In this document: positions 1 through 8,078 of the stretch, one piece after another
Layout of the letters: each line of letters starts with the position of its first letter
Numbering within the stretch: position 1 is the stretch's first letter
NCBI GenBank assembly: GCA_947505245.1
Contig: CANNIZ010000024.1
Coordinates: forward strand, 1-62,296
Direction: 5' to 3'
Origin: Pseudomonadota bacterium
Lineage (GTDB): Bacteria; Myxococcota_A; UBA796; GCA-2862545
DNA length: 62,296 bases
The notes under the pieces: generated by a model
What the model was told of the DNA's origin: nothing
The model's database searches: none
The model's input: only the letters and a program-made list of their open reading frames with translations
Position numbers and translations under genes: made by a program

Positions 1-550
1 CGACGTCGCGTAGCCGCAGGACTTGCAGGCGCTCCGTCTCTTCCGAGCGCGCTTCGAGCCAGGTATCGGTGGTCGGAACGACGAGATCGGCGACGCGGTG
101 CGACGGGAGCGGCGAGCTCAGCGCGAGGCGACGCGAGAGCAACGTCGCCAGCACGGCTCCGAGGCGCTCGCGATCGGGGGAGTAGAAGGTGACGTGGCGA
201 TCGGCCGACAGCGAGACGCCGAGGTCGCCCGTAAGCGCCGTCGACGGATCGGCGACGAGGCACAGATCGCCCGAAGGTTCGCGGTGGACCACTTCGAATG
301 CTCGGCGGCGGGTGAGCGACGTGAGCGCGACGGCCAGGGCGGGGGCGCGCTTGGGGCCGATCTCCCACAGATCCGTGGTTACGTTCGCGGAGGTGAACGC
401 GGCGATGACGTCGCTGGCGGACGCGGGGGCGACGTGGAGCGTGACGATGCCGCCCCAGTCGGATCGGACGCCGAAAACGACGGCCGGCCGTTCCCCGGCT
501 GCGCGTCGCAAAGAAGGAGCGACAAATGCCGATGTTGTTGCGCGCTGCAC
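1..550 (-). CDS. Unknown protein, C-terminus beyond window edge
   Basis: An open minus-strand frame runs from a GTG at 550 off the left edge of the window, so only about 183 residues are visible. A Shine-Dalgarno-like GGGAG lies about 5 nt before this GTG. An in-frame GTG at 589 would lengthen the protein by 13 residues but has no such site. The product starts VQRATTSAFVAPSLRRA and continues with alternating hydrophobic and polar stretches (AVVFGVRSDWGGIVTLHV). No signal peptide, membrane segment or catalytic motif is recognisable. It follows hemH by about 50 nt on the same strand and is probably the last visible gene of that operon. No function is assigned. Confidence 0.5.
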   Translation of the reverse strand, partial: MQRATTSAFVAPSLRRAAGERPAVVFGVRSDWGGIVTLHVAPASASDVIAAFTSANVTTDLWEIGPKRAPALAVALTSLTRRRAFEVVHREPSGDLCLVADPSTALTGDLGVSLSADRHVTFYSPDRERLGAVLATLLSRRLALSSPLPSHRVADLVVPTTDTWLEARSEETERLQVLRLRDV

Positions 551-603
551 GGTGCTCCCGGGGGCGGCCAAGCTACCCGCGGGCGGCACACGCGGCAACC
601 GCT

Positions 604-1641
604 TCAGCGTGCGCGTGCGAACTTCGGCGTCTCGAATGCGCACGACGGGCACTTCGGCTTTCCCGCGTACTTGGGCGTCTCACTGTTGCACTTCACACAT
701 GACGCGACCGAGAACCGTCCGATGGCCTTGCGGGCGAGGTTGGAGAGGGCGTCGAGAAAGTCGGGGTCTGTCCCGACGGCCCGCGCGCGCCCTACGTGCG
801 CGATCCCCGCCTTGTGCGCGTGCTCGGTGACCTCGATGTCGAGCTCATGCAGCGTCTCGATGTGCTCGCCGACGAACGCCACGGGCACGATCAGGAGCCG
901 CTTGTGGCCGCCGCGCGCGATCCGATCGACCTCGCTGAGCGTGGAGGGCTCGAGCCACTTCATGGGCCCGACGCGGCTCTGCCAGCCGATCGCGACGGGG
1001 TCCGTCCAGCCGATCGCTTCGACTGCGAGCCGGACCGTCTCCCGGACGTGATCAGGGTACGGATCGCCGCGGTTGACGTACGACAGCGGGAGGCCGTGGG
1101 GAGAGAACAACAGCTGGATTGGACCTTCGCCGGGCAGCGTTGCTGCAGCGTCCTGGATGGTCCGTCCGAGCGCTTTGATGTAGCCCGGGGCGTCGTGCCA
1201 GTGCGGGATGTAGTGCACGGGAAGCGGACCCGCGGCGTCGCTGACGCGGTCGAACGCGGCGCCGGTCGTCGACAGGCTGAACTGTGGGAACAGGGCGAGC
1301 GCGACGATCGCGTCGGCTCCTGCCTCGCGCAGCGCCTTGACGCCGTCCGAGACGGAAGGCGAGGTGAACAACATCCCGGTGGCGACGGGAACGTCGGCGA
1401 GTCGCTCGCGAATTCCAGCGGCCTGGGCCTCCGACGTCGCCACCACGGGAGACCAGCCGATGAGCTCGTAGTTCGCGCGGACCGTGCGTGCGCGCGACAT
1501 CGCCAGGGCTGGGGCGGCCAGGGCTTTGACGAAGCGGGGCCCGGGCAGCACGTCGTCGAACAGGCTCGTGAGGAACGGGACGAGCTCGTCCGGACCGCGC
1601 GGACCGCCAAAGTTGAGGACCAGGACTCCGGGTTTCACCAC
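604..1641 (-). CDS. hemH: Ferrochelatase with C-terminal four-cysteine extension
   Basis: Ferrochelatase inserts ferrous iron into protoporphyrin IX (or coproporphyrin III) in the last steps of haem synthesis. The 345-residue product has the family N-terminus (VLVLNFGGPRGPDELVPFL), the metal-site signature LLFSPHGLPLSYVNRGDPYP with His182, the WQSRVGPMKWLEPST segment, and the VPVAFVGEHIETLHELDIE region carrying the conserved acidic residues. After residue 312 there is an unusual tail with CVKC (315-318) and CPSC (331-334), resembling a zinc ribbon or rubredoxin-like knuckle. The start is GTG, in a GTGGTGA overlap with the HAD gene upstream; the second GTG (1638) is equally possible. Translational coupling to the HAD and ligase genes is likely. 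Confidence 0.93.
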   Translation of the reverse strand: MVKPGVLVLNFGGPRGPDELVPFLTSLFDDVLPGPRFVKALAAPALAMSRARTVRANYELIGWSPVVATSEAQAAGIRERLADVPVATGMLFTSPSVSDGVKALREAGADAIVALALFPQFSLSTTGAAFDRVSDAAGPLPVHYIPHWHDAPGYIKALGRTIQDAAATLPGEGPIQLLFSPHGLPLSYVNRGDPYPDHVRETVRLAVEAIGWTDPVAIGWQSRVGPMKWLEPSTLSEVDRIARGGHKRLLIVPVAFVGEHIETLHELDIEVTEHAHKAGIAHVGRARAVGTDPDFLDALSNLARKAIGRFSVASCVKCNSETPKYAGKPKCPSCAFETPKFARAR

Positions 1642-2345
1642 GTCACCGCCGATTGAATGAGGGCACCAAGTTGCTCGACCTGTCCGCGGACGAGGTCCTC
1701 GGGCTCGCCGTGTTTGTCAAGGAACAGCCGATGCGAGGCCGACGCGAGCATCTCGATATCTGTCTCGGCGTCGCCAGCGGCGAACAGGGGCCTCCTGCCG
1801 ATCCGCTGGTCGATCGCTTCGACCTTGCCCTGCCGGAACGTGTTTGGGCCGTCCAGCAACGGCTGCAACAGGCCACGTTCCGTCGCCAACCGCATGCCGA
1901 TCACGCGTTCGGGTGGGACGCCGTAGCGGGGCGCGAGCGCCCGCACGAGTCGCTCCTCGGACGCTGAGACGATCCACACGTCCCAGTCGCGTTTATGCAT
2001 GGTCGCGATGAGCTCGACGATCTCGTGGCGGATGCGCATGCGCCCATCCGCCAGGCGCGTCGTGAAGGCGCGTTCGGCGAGGAGCGTGACGTCGTGCGGC
2101 GTCCGGTTCGCGACCTGGTACGCGCACCACGCGTAGGCGGCGTGTTTTCCCTGCTCGACGCACATTCGCTCGTAGGTGGCGACTCGGTCGCCGCCGAGGT
2201 CCTCGAGCACGGCCTCACCGATGTCGCCCGTCATGCAGGTGTTGTCCCAGTCGAACGTGGCGAGCGATCCCGCGGGAGCTTCATCGAGCACCTTTGCGAG
2301 GGCCTCGTGGACCTGGGGGTGCCATCGGCCAGGGGAGAGGCTCAT
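1635..2345 (-). CDS. HAD-superfamily phosphatase (SerB-like)
   Basis: This 236-residue protein carries the four HAD motifs in order: motif I FDWDNT with nucleophile Asp32 and acid/base Asp34, motif II in WIVSASEE, motif III lysine in RQGKVEAID, and motif IV in FAAGDAETDIEM. A cap-like helical region lies between motifs I and II, as in phosphoserine-phosphatase-type (HAD-IB) enzymes. It is cytosolic with no signal peptide. The physiological substrate cannot be read from sequence. The ATG overlaps the upstream ligase-GNAT stop as ATGA, and its own stop overlaps the hemH start, so the three genes form one translationally coupled unit. Confidence 0.85.
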   Translation of the reverse strand: MSLSPGRWHPQVHEALAKVLDEAPAGSLATFDWDNTCMTGDIGEAVLEDLGGDRVATYERMCVEQGKHAAYAWCAYQVANRTPHDVTLLAERAFTTRLADGRMRIRHEIVELIATMHKRDWDVWIVSASEERLVRALAPRYGVPPERVIGMRLATERGLLQPLLDGPNTFRQGKVEAIDQRIGRRPLFAAGDAETDIEMLASASHRLFLDKHGEPEDLVRGQVEQLGALIQSAVTW

Positions 2346-4279
2346 CGGTCCACCGCCTTCTCGGGTTCGGCGAACATCGTCTCGAACAACATGTAATGGT
2401 CTCCGTTCATTTGCTGGCGACGGTACACGTCGATGGCGCGGGTGTTGGAGCGATCGACATACAGCCGGACGCCGCTGGCGCCCGAGGTGCGGGCGCCGTC
2501 GACGACCGCCTTGTAGAGCGCCTTGAACACGCCGCGCTTGCGGTACGCCGGGTGGACGTAGACGCTTTGAAGCCACCAGATCTGGCGTGCGCGCCAGTCC
2601 GACCACTCGGTGGTGACCATGCACTGGCCCGCGTAGGCGCCCGCGACCTCGGCGACGAAGTACCGCGCCCCCACGTTGCGATCGAACACCGCCCGCGCGC
2701 CCTCGAATGCGGTCTCGGCCTCGAGGCGCAGGCCTTCGCTCTCCAAGGCCAACGCGAGGTTCCCGCGGGCGATCGCACTCACGTCGGCCGCGAGGCCGCC
2801 CCGCACCCGCGGCATCTCCCACTCGGCGCGGATCAGCGTCTTGTCGACCTTTCCCATCGCGTTGCGTGGAAGTGACGACACCGTGCGCCACGCGCGCGGC
2901 GTCTTGTACGGCGCGAGACGCTGCCTCGCCCAGGCGTCCAGAGCCTCCATGGCCAACGTCGCTCCGGGCTTCCAAACCACATCGGCGACGAGACGTTCGC
3001 CGAGATCGACGTCGATCACACCGACGCACGCGACCTCCGCGACGTCAGGGTGGTCGAGCAGCACCGCTTCGACCTCGCTCGGGTACACGTTGAGGCCGCC
3101 CGCGATGACGAGGTCGCGCAGACGCCCGACGATGCGAAAATAGCCGTCGGCGTCGCGCGTCGCGAGGTCGCCGGTGCGGACGCGTCCGTTTGCGTCGAAC
3201 GATCCTGCGGTCTTTTCCGGGTTGTTCAGGTAGCCGCGGAACACGGTGGGGCCGCCGATTCGCAGCTCGCCCACGTCCCCGTCGGCGGTAGGAGCGTCTG
3301 TGACAGGGTCGGCGAGCGTCGCCTCGACGCCGGGCAGCGGGAGTCCGACCGCACCCGCGCGCCGCGCGCCTTCGTACGGGTTCGACAGCACGATGCCGAC
3401 CTCGGTCATCCCGTAGCGTTCAAGGACGCGGTGGCCGAACCGGCGCTCGAACCCGTCGAGGACGTGGGCGGGAAGGGGGGCCGAGCCGCAGGTGAACAGC
3501 CGCACGCGGGAGAGGTCGAAGCGCAGCGCGTCGGGCAGCTCGATGAAACGCTGGTAGAACGTCGGTACGCCCATGAATAGCGTTGAACCCAGGCGATCGA
3601 TCGCGCGGAGCGTGTCCACCGCGTCGAACCGACCGACCCAGTCGGTTCGCGCGTTCGCCCACAACGCGCCGAACTGCGCGACGAACAGCCCGTGGATGTG
3701 AAACAGCGGGAGCGCGTGCAGGAGTCGGTCTTCGCGGGACCAGCGCCAGGCGCCGTGAAGGCCGCTCACGATCGCGGTCAGGTTCGCGTGGGTGATGAGG
3801 GCGCCTTTCGGCCGGCCGGTGGTGCCCGATGTGTAGCCGATGATCGCGGTGGCATCGTCGGGGACCGTCCCGGTTGGCTTGCGCGCGGGGGCGTCCGCAA
3901 GGGCACGCGGGAGGGCGGACGCGCGCACGACCCGGCACCCCGGCGGCAGCTCGGGCGCGGTCCCGTCGGACAGAAACGCCAGCTTCGCGAAGGAATCCGC
4001 GAGTTGATACGAGACCTCGGCGTCCGTGTAACGGTCGTTCATCGGCACGACAGGCATGCCGAGGGCCGTGGCTCCGAGCACCAGATCGAGGATTTCGATC
4101 GATCGCGGGAGCTGGATGGCCACCACGTCGCCCGGCTCCAAGCCGGCCTGTTGGAGCAGTCCGCACGCCCGGTGGACCCGTTCGGTGAGGTCGCCGTACG
4201 TGACCGTCAGGTCACCATTCGTGAGGGCGATCCTGCTTGAATCGTCCCAGCGGGCGCTCAATCGTTGGTACCAGGACAT
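2342..4279 (-). CDS. MatB-like AMP-forming acyl-CoA synthetase fused to GNAT acetyltransferase
   Basis: This 645-residue two-domain protein begins with an adenylate-forming ligase (about 1-490). Visible motifs are the phosphate loop GYTSGTTGRPKG (about 148-159), LLHALPLFHIHGLFVA and MGVPTFYQRF (both typical of malonyl-CoA synthetase MatB), RYGMTEVGIVLSNPYEG, TGDLATRDADGYFRIVGR, and the catalytic lysine in NAMGKVDK (about 477). Residues about 500-640 form a GNAT N-acyltransferase domain with the acyl-CoA loop YRKRGVFKAL. Standalone MatB enzymes are about 500 residues, so the GNAT domain is a real extension in one uninterrupted frame. ATG 4279 is preferred to the adjacent TTG 4282. It is first in the hemH operon and divergent from the kinase at 4351. 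Substrate specificity is inferred only. Confidence 0.87.
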   Translation of the reverse strand: MSWYQRLSARWDDSSRIALTNGDLTVTYGDLTERVHRACGLLQQAGLEPGDVVAIQLPRSIEILDLVLGATALGMPVVPMNDRYTDAEVSYQLADSFAKLAFLSDGTAPELPPGCRVVRASALPRALADAPARKPTGTVPDDATAIIGYTSGTTGRPKGALITHANLTAIVSGLHGAWRWSREDRLLHALPLFHIHGLFVAQFGALWANARTDWVGRFDAVDTLRAIDRLGSTLFMGVPTFYQRFIELPDALRFDLSRVRLFTCGSAPLPAHVLDGFERRFGHRVLERYGMTEVGIVLSNPYEGARRAGAVGLPLPGVEATLADPVTDAPTADGDVGELRIGGPTVFRGYLNNPEKTAGSFDANGRVRTGDLATRDADGYFRIVGRLRDLVIAGGLNVYPSEVEAVLLDHPDVAEVACVGVIDVDLGERLVADVVWKPGATLAMEALDAWARQRLAPYKTPRAWRTVSSLPRNAMGKVDKTLIRAEWEMPRVRGGLAADVSAIARGNLALALESEGLRLEAETAFEGARAVFDRNVGARYFVAEVAGAYAGQCMVTTEWSDWRARQIWWLQSVYVHPAYRKRGVFKALYKAVVDGARTSGASGVRLYVDRSNTRAIDVYRRQQMNGDHYMLFETMFAEPEKAVDR

Positions 4280-4318
4280 CAACGCTCCGCATTGGCCTTA
4301 TCCGCGCGCCCGTTCGGC

Positions 4319-4326
4319 GGTAGGAT
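4319..4326 (+). promoter_or_regulatory. Candidate -10 box GGTAGGAT
   Basis: GGTAGGAT lies 24 nt before the TTG start of the kinase at 4351. It has the TAnnnT form seen before several other starts in this window. A GAGAGGG ribosome-binding site (4341-4347) follows. No convincing -35 element is visible. Confidence 0.3.
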
Positions 4327-4350
4327 AGGCGTCGCTCCTCGAGAGGGATT

Positions 4351-7300
4351 TTGGAGATCGAGCTTCCACCGCGCTACGCGCTCGACCCGGTGAACCCGGT
4401 GCTCGGCGAAGGCGGGATGGGTCGCGTGTTGAAAGCACGGGACGTCATCCTGAACGTGCCCGTGGCGATCAAGGTTGTGAGGCCCGATCTCGCCGCGGAT
4501 GAGCGGTTCCGCAAGCTGTTCGATCTCGAGGTCCGCATCGCGGCGCGGTTTGCGCACCCGAACATCGTCCCGCTGCACGATCTCGGCGTGCTCGGCGATG
4601 GCACGCCCTTCTTGGGTCTGGCGCTTGCGGACGCGGGCAGCTTCGGCACGCTGCGACACGAGGTGTTGCCGTGGACGGATCTGCGCAGGCTCGCGTTGGA
4701 GCTGTGTGATGCGCTGGCGCACTTGCACGCGCGGGGTGTGCTGCACCGCGATCTGAAGCCCGAGAACGTGCTCCTCTACACCGGGGACGACAAGGCGCGG
4801 CACGCCTGGCTGGCTGACCTTGGGCTGGCGAACGCGTCGAACCAGCTCGCGAAGAAGAAGGGGCGCGTCGAGGGCACGCCGGGGTTCATGGCCCCCGAGC
4901 AGAAGCTCGGTCTGCCGCGGGAATACGGCCCGTGGACGGACATGTTCTCGTTCGGCGTCATCCTTTGGGAGCTCGTCACCGGTCACCTGCCGTTCGAGCA
5001 CGGCCTGACGCCGCTGGACACGGAGCTCCCGCGGCTGGTCCCGCGCGAGGGCGTGGTCGTCCCCGAGGGGCTTGATCTCGTGCTCGCGAACATGCTCGCG
5101 GGCGAGCCAATGTCTCGCTACGACCTGGTCGCGGACGTGCGGACCGAGCTCGAGGCGCTCGGCGCGGCGACGGTGGATCGGCAAGGGGCGCTCGCGCGGG
5201 GCGGCGATCCCGGCCTACGCGCCGGGGGCACCGTCGCGGTGTCGGCCCCGATCGTCAGCTCGCCTGCGTCGATCAGCTCGATTGCGCCGCGCAGCACGCC
5301 GCCCTTCGATGAGCGCGCGACGATGTTCGACATGGAGTCGGACGAGAGCCCGAAGGGAGCGTCGTTCGCGGCGAACGTGCCGATCTGGAACCGGCCCAAG
5401 CCGCGGGTGCTGCCGATTCAGCCCATCGCCGAGCGCGGTCTTGGCGCGCGTGCGCGGGCCTCGTTGCCGCTGTTCGCGATGCGCGAGATCCCCTGTGTTG
5501 CGCGCGATTCGTTCCGGCGGGTGATCTGGGACATGGGTCGCGCCGTGCTGCGCGACGGAAAGAGCCGCGTGGTTCTCGTGATCGGCGAGGCGGGCTCGGG
5601 CAAGACGAAGCTGGTCGAGTCCACTGCGTATACGCTCGAAGAAGGCGGCTTCGCCGAGTCCGTGATGATGACGTGGCAGAAGCCGTCTACGAAGGACGAC
5701 GGGTATGCGGGCGCTGCGCGCACGCTGTTGCGCCCGTGGAACGAGACGCGCAACTCGCTGGAGTCGCGCCTCGAGCGTCGCCTCGGACGTGAGCGCGGCG
5801 CGCTCGACGCCACCGTGAAGGAAGAGGCGTCGATGTTGTCCCGCTGGTGCGGGCTCGGCGACGAAGGCGAGGCGCCGGTTCCGCCGGGCCTCGGCCTGCG
5901 CGAGGTGTACCGCACGCTCGAGGCGCACGCGTGGCGCGGCCTGTCCGTGCTCTTGCTGGATGACGTTCAGTGGTCCGTCGAAGAAGGCGACGGGCTCGCG
6001 ATCGCGCAGTCGGTGCTTCAGGGCGCGCAGGAGGGCAAGGAGAAGCGCCTGCTCGTGCTCGCGACGATTCGCAGCGAGGATCTGTCCGCGGATCCCAAGC
6101 TCACGCAGCACGTCGAGCAGCTCGTGCAGCTCGGCGCGCGCCGGCTCGACCTGCCCCGCCTGGACCGCCGCGGCACCGAATCGATCCTGAAGGAGATGTT
6201 GACGCTCGCGCCGGACCTTGCGCGCAAGGTGGCGCTCCGGTGTGAAGGCAACCCGCTGTTCGCGCGGCAGCTGCTGCAGGAGTGGGCGAGCCGCAATTGG
6301 CTCGTTCCTGACGCGAACCTCACCTATGACCTCGCTCCGGGCGTGGACCCGGACAAGGTGCTTCCGGCCGACGCCGAAGCGCTGTTCCTCGACCGCATCG
6401 CCGGCCTCGCCGAGGCGTCGGAGAACCCGTCCGAATTCCTCGATGGCCTGCATCGGGCCGCGCTCGTCGGCACGGTCATCCCGTCCGAATTGCTCGAGCA
6501 GCTCGTGTCGCCCGCGGTGTTCCCGTTCATGCGCGGGTGCGGGCTGTGGGTCGAGAAAGAAGATGAGACGCTGAAGTTCGACCACGGCCTGCTGCACCAG
6601 GCGGTGAAGGCGCAGGCGGACGCGCGGCCGGACGTGCTCAAGCTCCATCGCGACCTCGCCTCGGCCTGGCAGGCCTACGGCTCGGCCTCCGGGGTCGACA
6701 CGTCGTTTGAATGCGCGCGCCATGCCCACGCGGGGAGCGACTGGCGCAACGCCGTGGAGTTCGGCCTCAAGGCCGCTGAGCGGGCGTGGAATCGCGGTCG
6801 TTCGAAGGCGGTCGAAGAGGCGGCCGACATCGCGATCGACGCGTGCAGCAAGCACAAGGGCCTCGAAGATCGCGTGGGTTGGACGGTGTTGTGGCGCGCG
6901 CGGGCGCTGCAGGCGCGCGGCCTCGCGTCCGAGGCGGGCGTCGAGTACGAGAAGGCGCGCGCGATCTTCGACGAGCGCAACGACGAAGCCGGCCTGATCG
7001 AGGCGCTGCTCGGCATCGCCTGGCACGCGCGGCAGGTCGGCGAATTGCCCGAGAGCGAGCAGACCTACCAGGACGCGATGCGGCGAGCGAAGGCCCGCAA
7101 GGACCTGCGCGCGGAGGCGGCGGCGATTCACGGCCTCGCGTACTGCGAGCAGCAGAAGCGGAACTTCGAAGGCGCCGACATCCTGTTCACGCGCGTGTCC
7201 AACCGCTACCAGTCGCTCGGCGACCAGCGCGGCATGGCGCTGGCGACGCTCGGGCAGGCGCTCGTGCAGCGGCGAAAGGGCAGCTTCCAGGACGCCGAGG

Positions 7301-8043
7301 AGCTGTACGGCGAGGCCGCGAACATCTTCCAGGAGAATGACGACCTGCTCGGCATCGCGCGCGCGAAGCAGGGCCTCGCCGTGGTTCGCCGGCAGCAGCT
7401 GCTGCTCGACGAGTCCGAAAAGCTGTTCCGCGAGGCGAACGCGACGGCCGAGGAGCTCGGCGCGACCGACCTGTTGATGGAGACGCGGTTTGGTCTCGCC
7501 GAGATCTACCGCCTGCGCGGGGAGCGGGAGCGCGCGCAGAAGATCCTCGAGGCCCAGGCCCGATGGGCCGCTCGCCAGGGCCTGCTCGAGCCCGCGATCT
7601 TCGCGCACCTGGGCCTCGCGACGCTCGCGCTGCTCGGGGACGACCTTCAGAAGATGTACGAAGAGGCGGTCCTCGCGAGCGAGGTGCTCAACAAGGTGCC
7701 CGCGCACTGGCTGTGGGCCCAGTACCGCCTCGTGGTGGCCACGCTGCTCGCGCTGCGCGGCGACGAAGACCAGACCTACCGCTGGCTGTGGTCCGCCGCG
7801 GAGCTCGGGCTCGGCGACACCGTCGACCACGACACGGCCTACTTCCTCACGATCATCTGCCACGTCGCGCACACGAAGAAATGGCTGAACGTGATGAAGG
7901 TTTCGTCCAAGCTCGCCATCGCCCAGTGGGAGAAGCTGCGGCTTCCCGAGCAGGCGACGGACGTGAAGAAGATGCAGACCGCGCTGCGGACGACGTCGCC
8001 GGCGTCCAAGACGTCGCCGGCGAACGTCGAGAAGCCGCAGTGA
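4351..8043 (+). CDS. PknK-like Ser/Thr protein kinase with AAA-type ATPase and TPR region
   Basis: This 1230-residue cytosolic signalling protein has an N-terminal kinase domain (about 10-270): glycine loop GEGGMGRV (19-26), Lys41 in VAIKVV, catalytic HRDLKPENVLL with Asp134, DLG (Asp156) in place of DFG, and GTPGFMAPEQ. A linker follows, then a STAND/AAA ATPase with Walker A GEAGSGKT (412-419) and Walker B LSVLLLDD (531-538). Roughly 750-1200 is helical TPR-like sequence rich in Ala, Glu and Arg. This matches the PknK/MalT-like kinase-ATPase architecture common in Myxococcota, where the TPR part senses a partner. The start is TTG with GAGAGGG 4 nt upstream. No DNA-binding domain is apparent at the C-terminus. 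It is a single gene, with no evident partner beside it. Confidence 0.9.
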   Translation: MEIELPPRYALDPVNPVLGEGGMGRVLKARDVILNVPVAIKVVRPDLAADERFRKLFDLEVRIAARFAHPNIVPLHDLGVLGDGTPFLGLALADAGSFGTLRHEVLPWTDLRRLALELCDALAHLHARGVLHRDLKPENVLLYTGDDKARHAWLADLGLANASNQLAKKKGRVEGTPGFMAPEQKLGLPREYGPWTDMFSFGVILWELVTGHLPFEHGLTPLDTELPRLVPREGVVVPEGLDLVLANMLAGEPMSRYDLVADVRTELEALGAATVDRQGALARGGDPGLRAGGTVAVSAPIVSSPASISSIAPRSTPPFDERATMFDMESDESPKGASFAANVPIWNRPKPRVLPIQPIAERGLGARARASLPLFAMREIPCVARDSFRRVIWDMGRAVLRDGKSRVVLVIGEAGSGKTKLVESTAYTLEEGGFAESVMMTWQKPSTKDDGYAGAARTLLRPWNETRNSLESRLERRLGRERGALDATVKEEASMLSRWCGLGDEGEAPVPPGLGLREVYRTLEAHAWRGLSVLLLDDVQWSVEEGDGLAIAQSVLQGAQEGKEKRLLVLATIRSEDLSADPKLTQHVEQLVQLGARRLDLPRLDRRGTESILKEMLTLAPDLARKVALRCEGNPLFARQLLQEWASRNWLVPDANLTYDLAPGVDPDKVLPADAEALFLDRIAGLAEASENPSEFLDGLHRAALVGTVIPSELLEQLVSPAVFPFMRGCGLWVEKEDETLKFDHGLLHQAVKAQADARPDVLKLHRDLASAWQAYGSASGVDTSFECARHAHAGSDWRNAVEFGLKAAERAWNRGRSKAVEEAADIAIDACSKHKGLEDRVGWTVLWRARALQARGLASEAGVEYEKARAIFDERNDEAGLIEALLGIAWHARQVGELPESEQTYQDAMRRAKARKDLRAEAAAIHGLAYCEQQKRNFEGADILFTRVSNRYQSLGDQRGMALATLGQALVQRRKGSFQDAEELYGEAANIFQENDDLLGIARAKQGLAVVRRQQLLLDESEKLFREANATAEELGATDLLMETRFGLAEIYRLRGERERAQKILEAQARWAARQGLLEPAIFAHLGLATLALLGDDLQKMYEEAVLASEVLNKVPAHWLWAQYRLVVATLLALRGDEDQTYRWLWSAAELGLGDTVDHDTAYFLTIICHVAHTKKWLNVMKVSSKLAIAQWEKLRLPEQATDVKKMQTALRTTSPASKTSPANVEKPQ

Positions 8044-8078
8044 ACGGCTCCCGCATCGCGTAGGAACCGAGCCGACGG

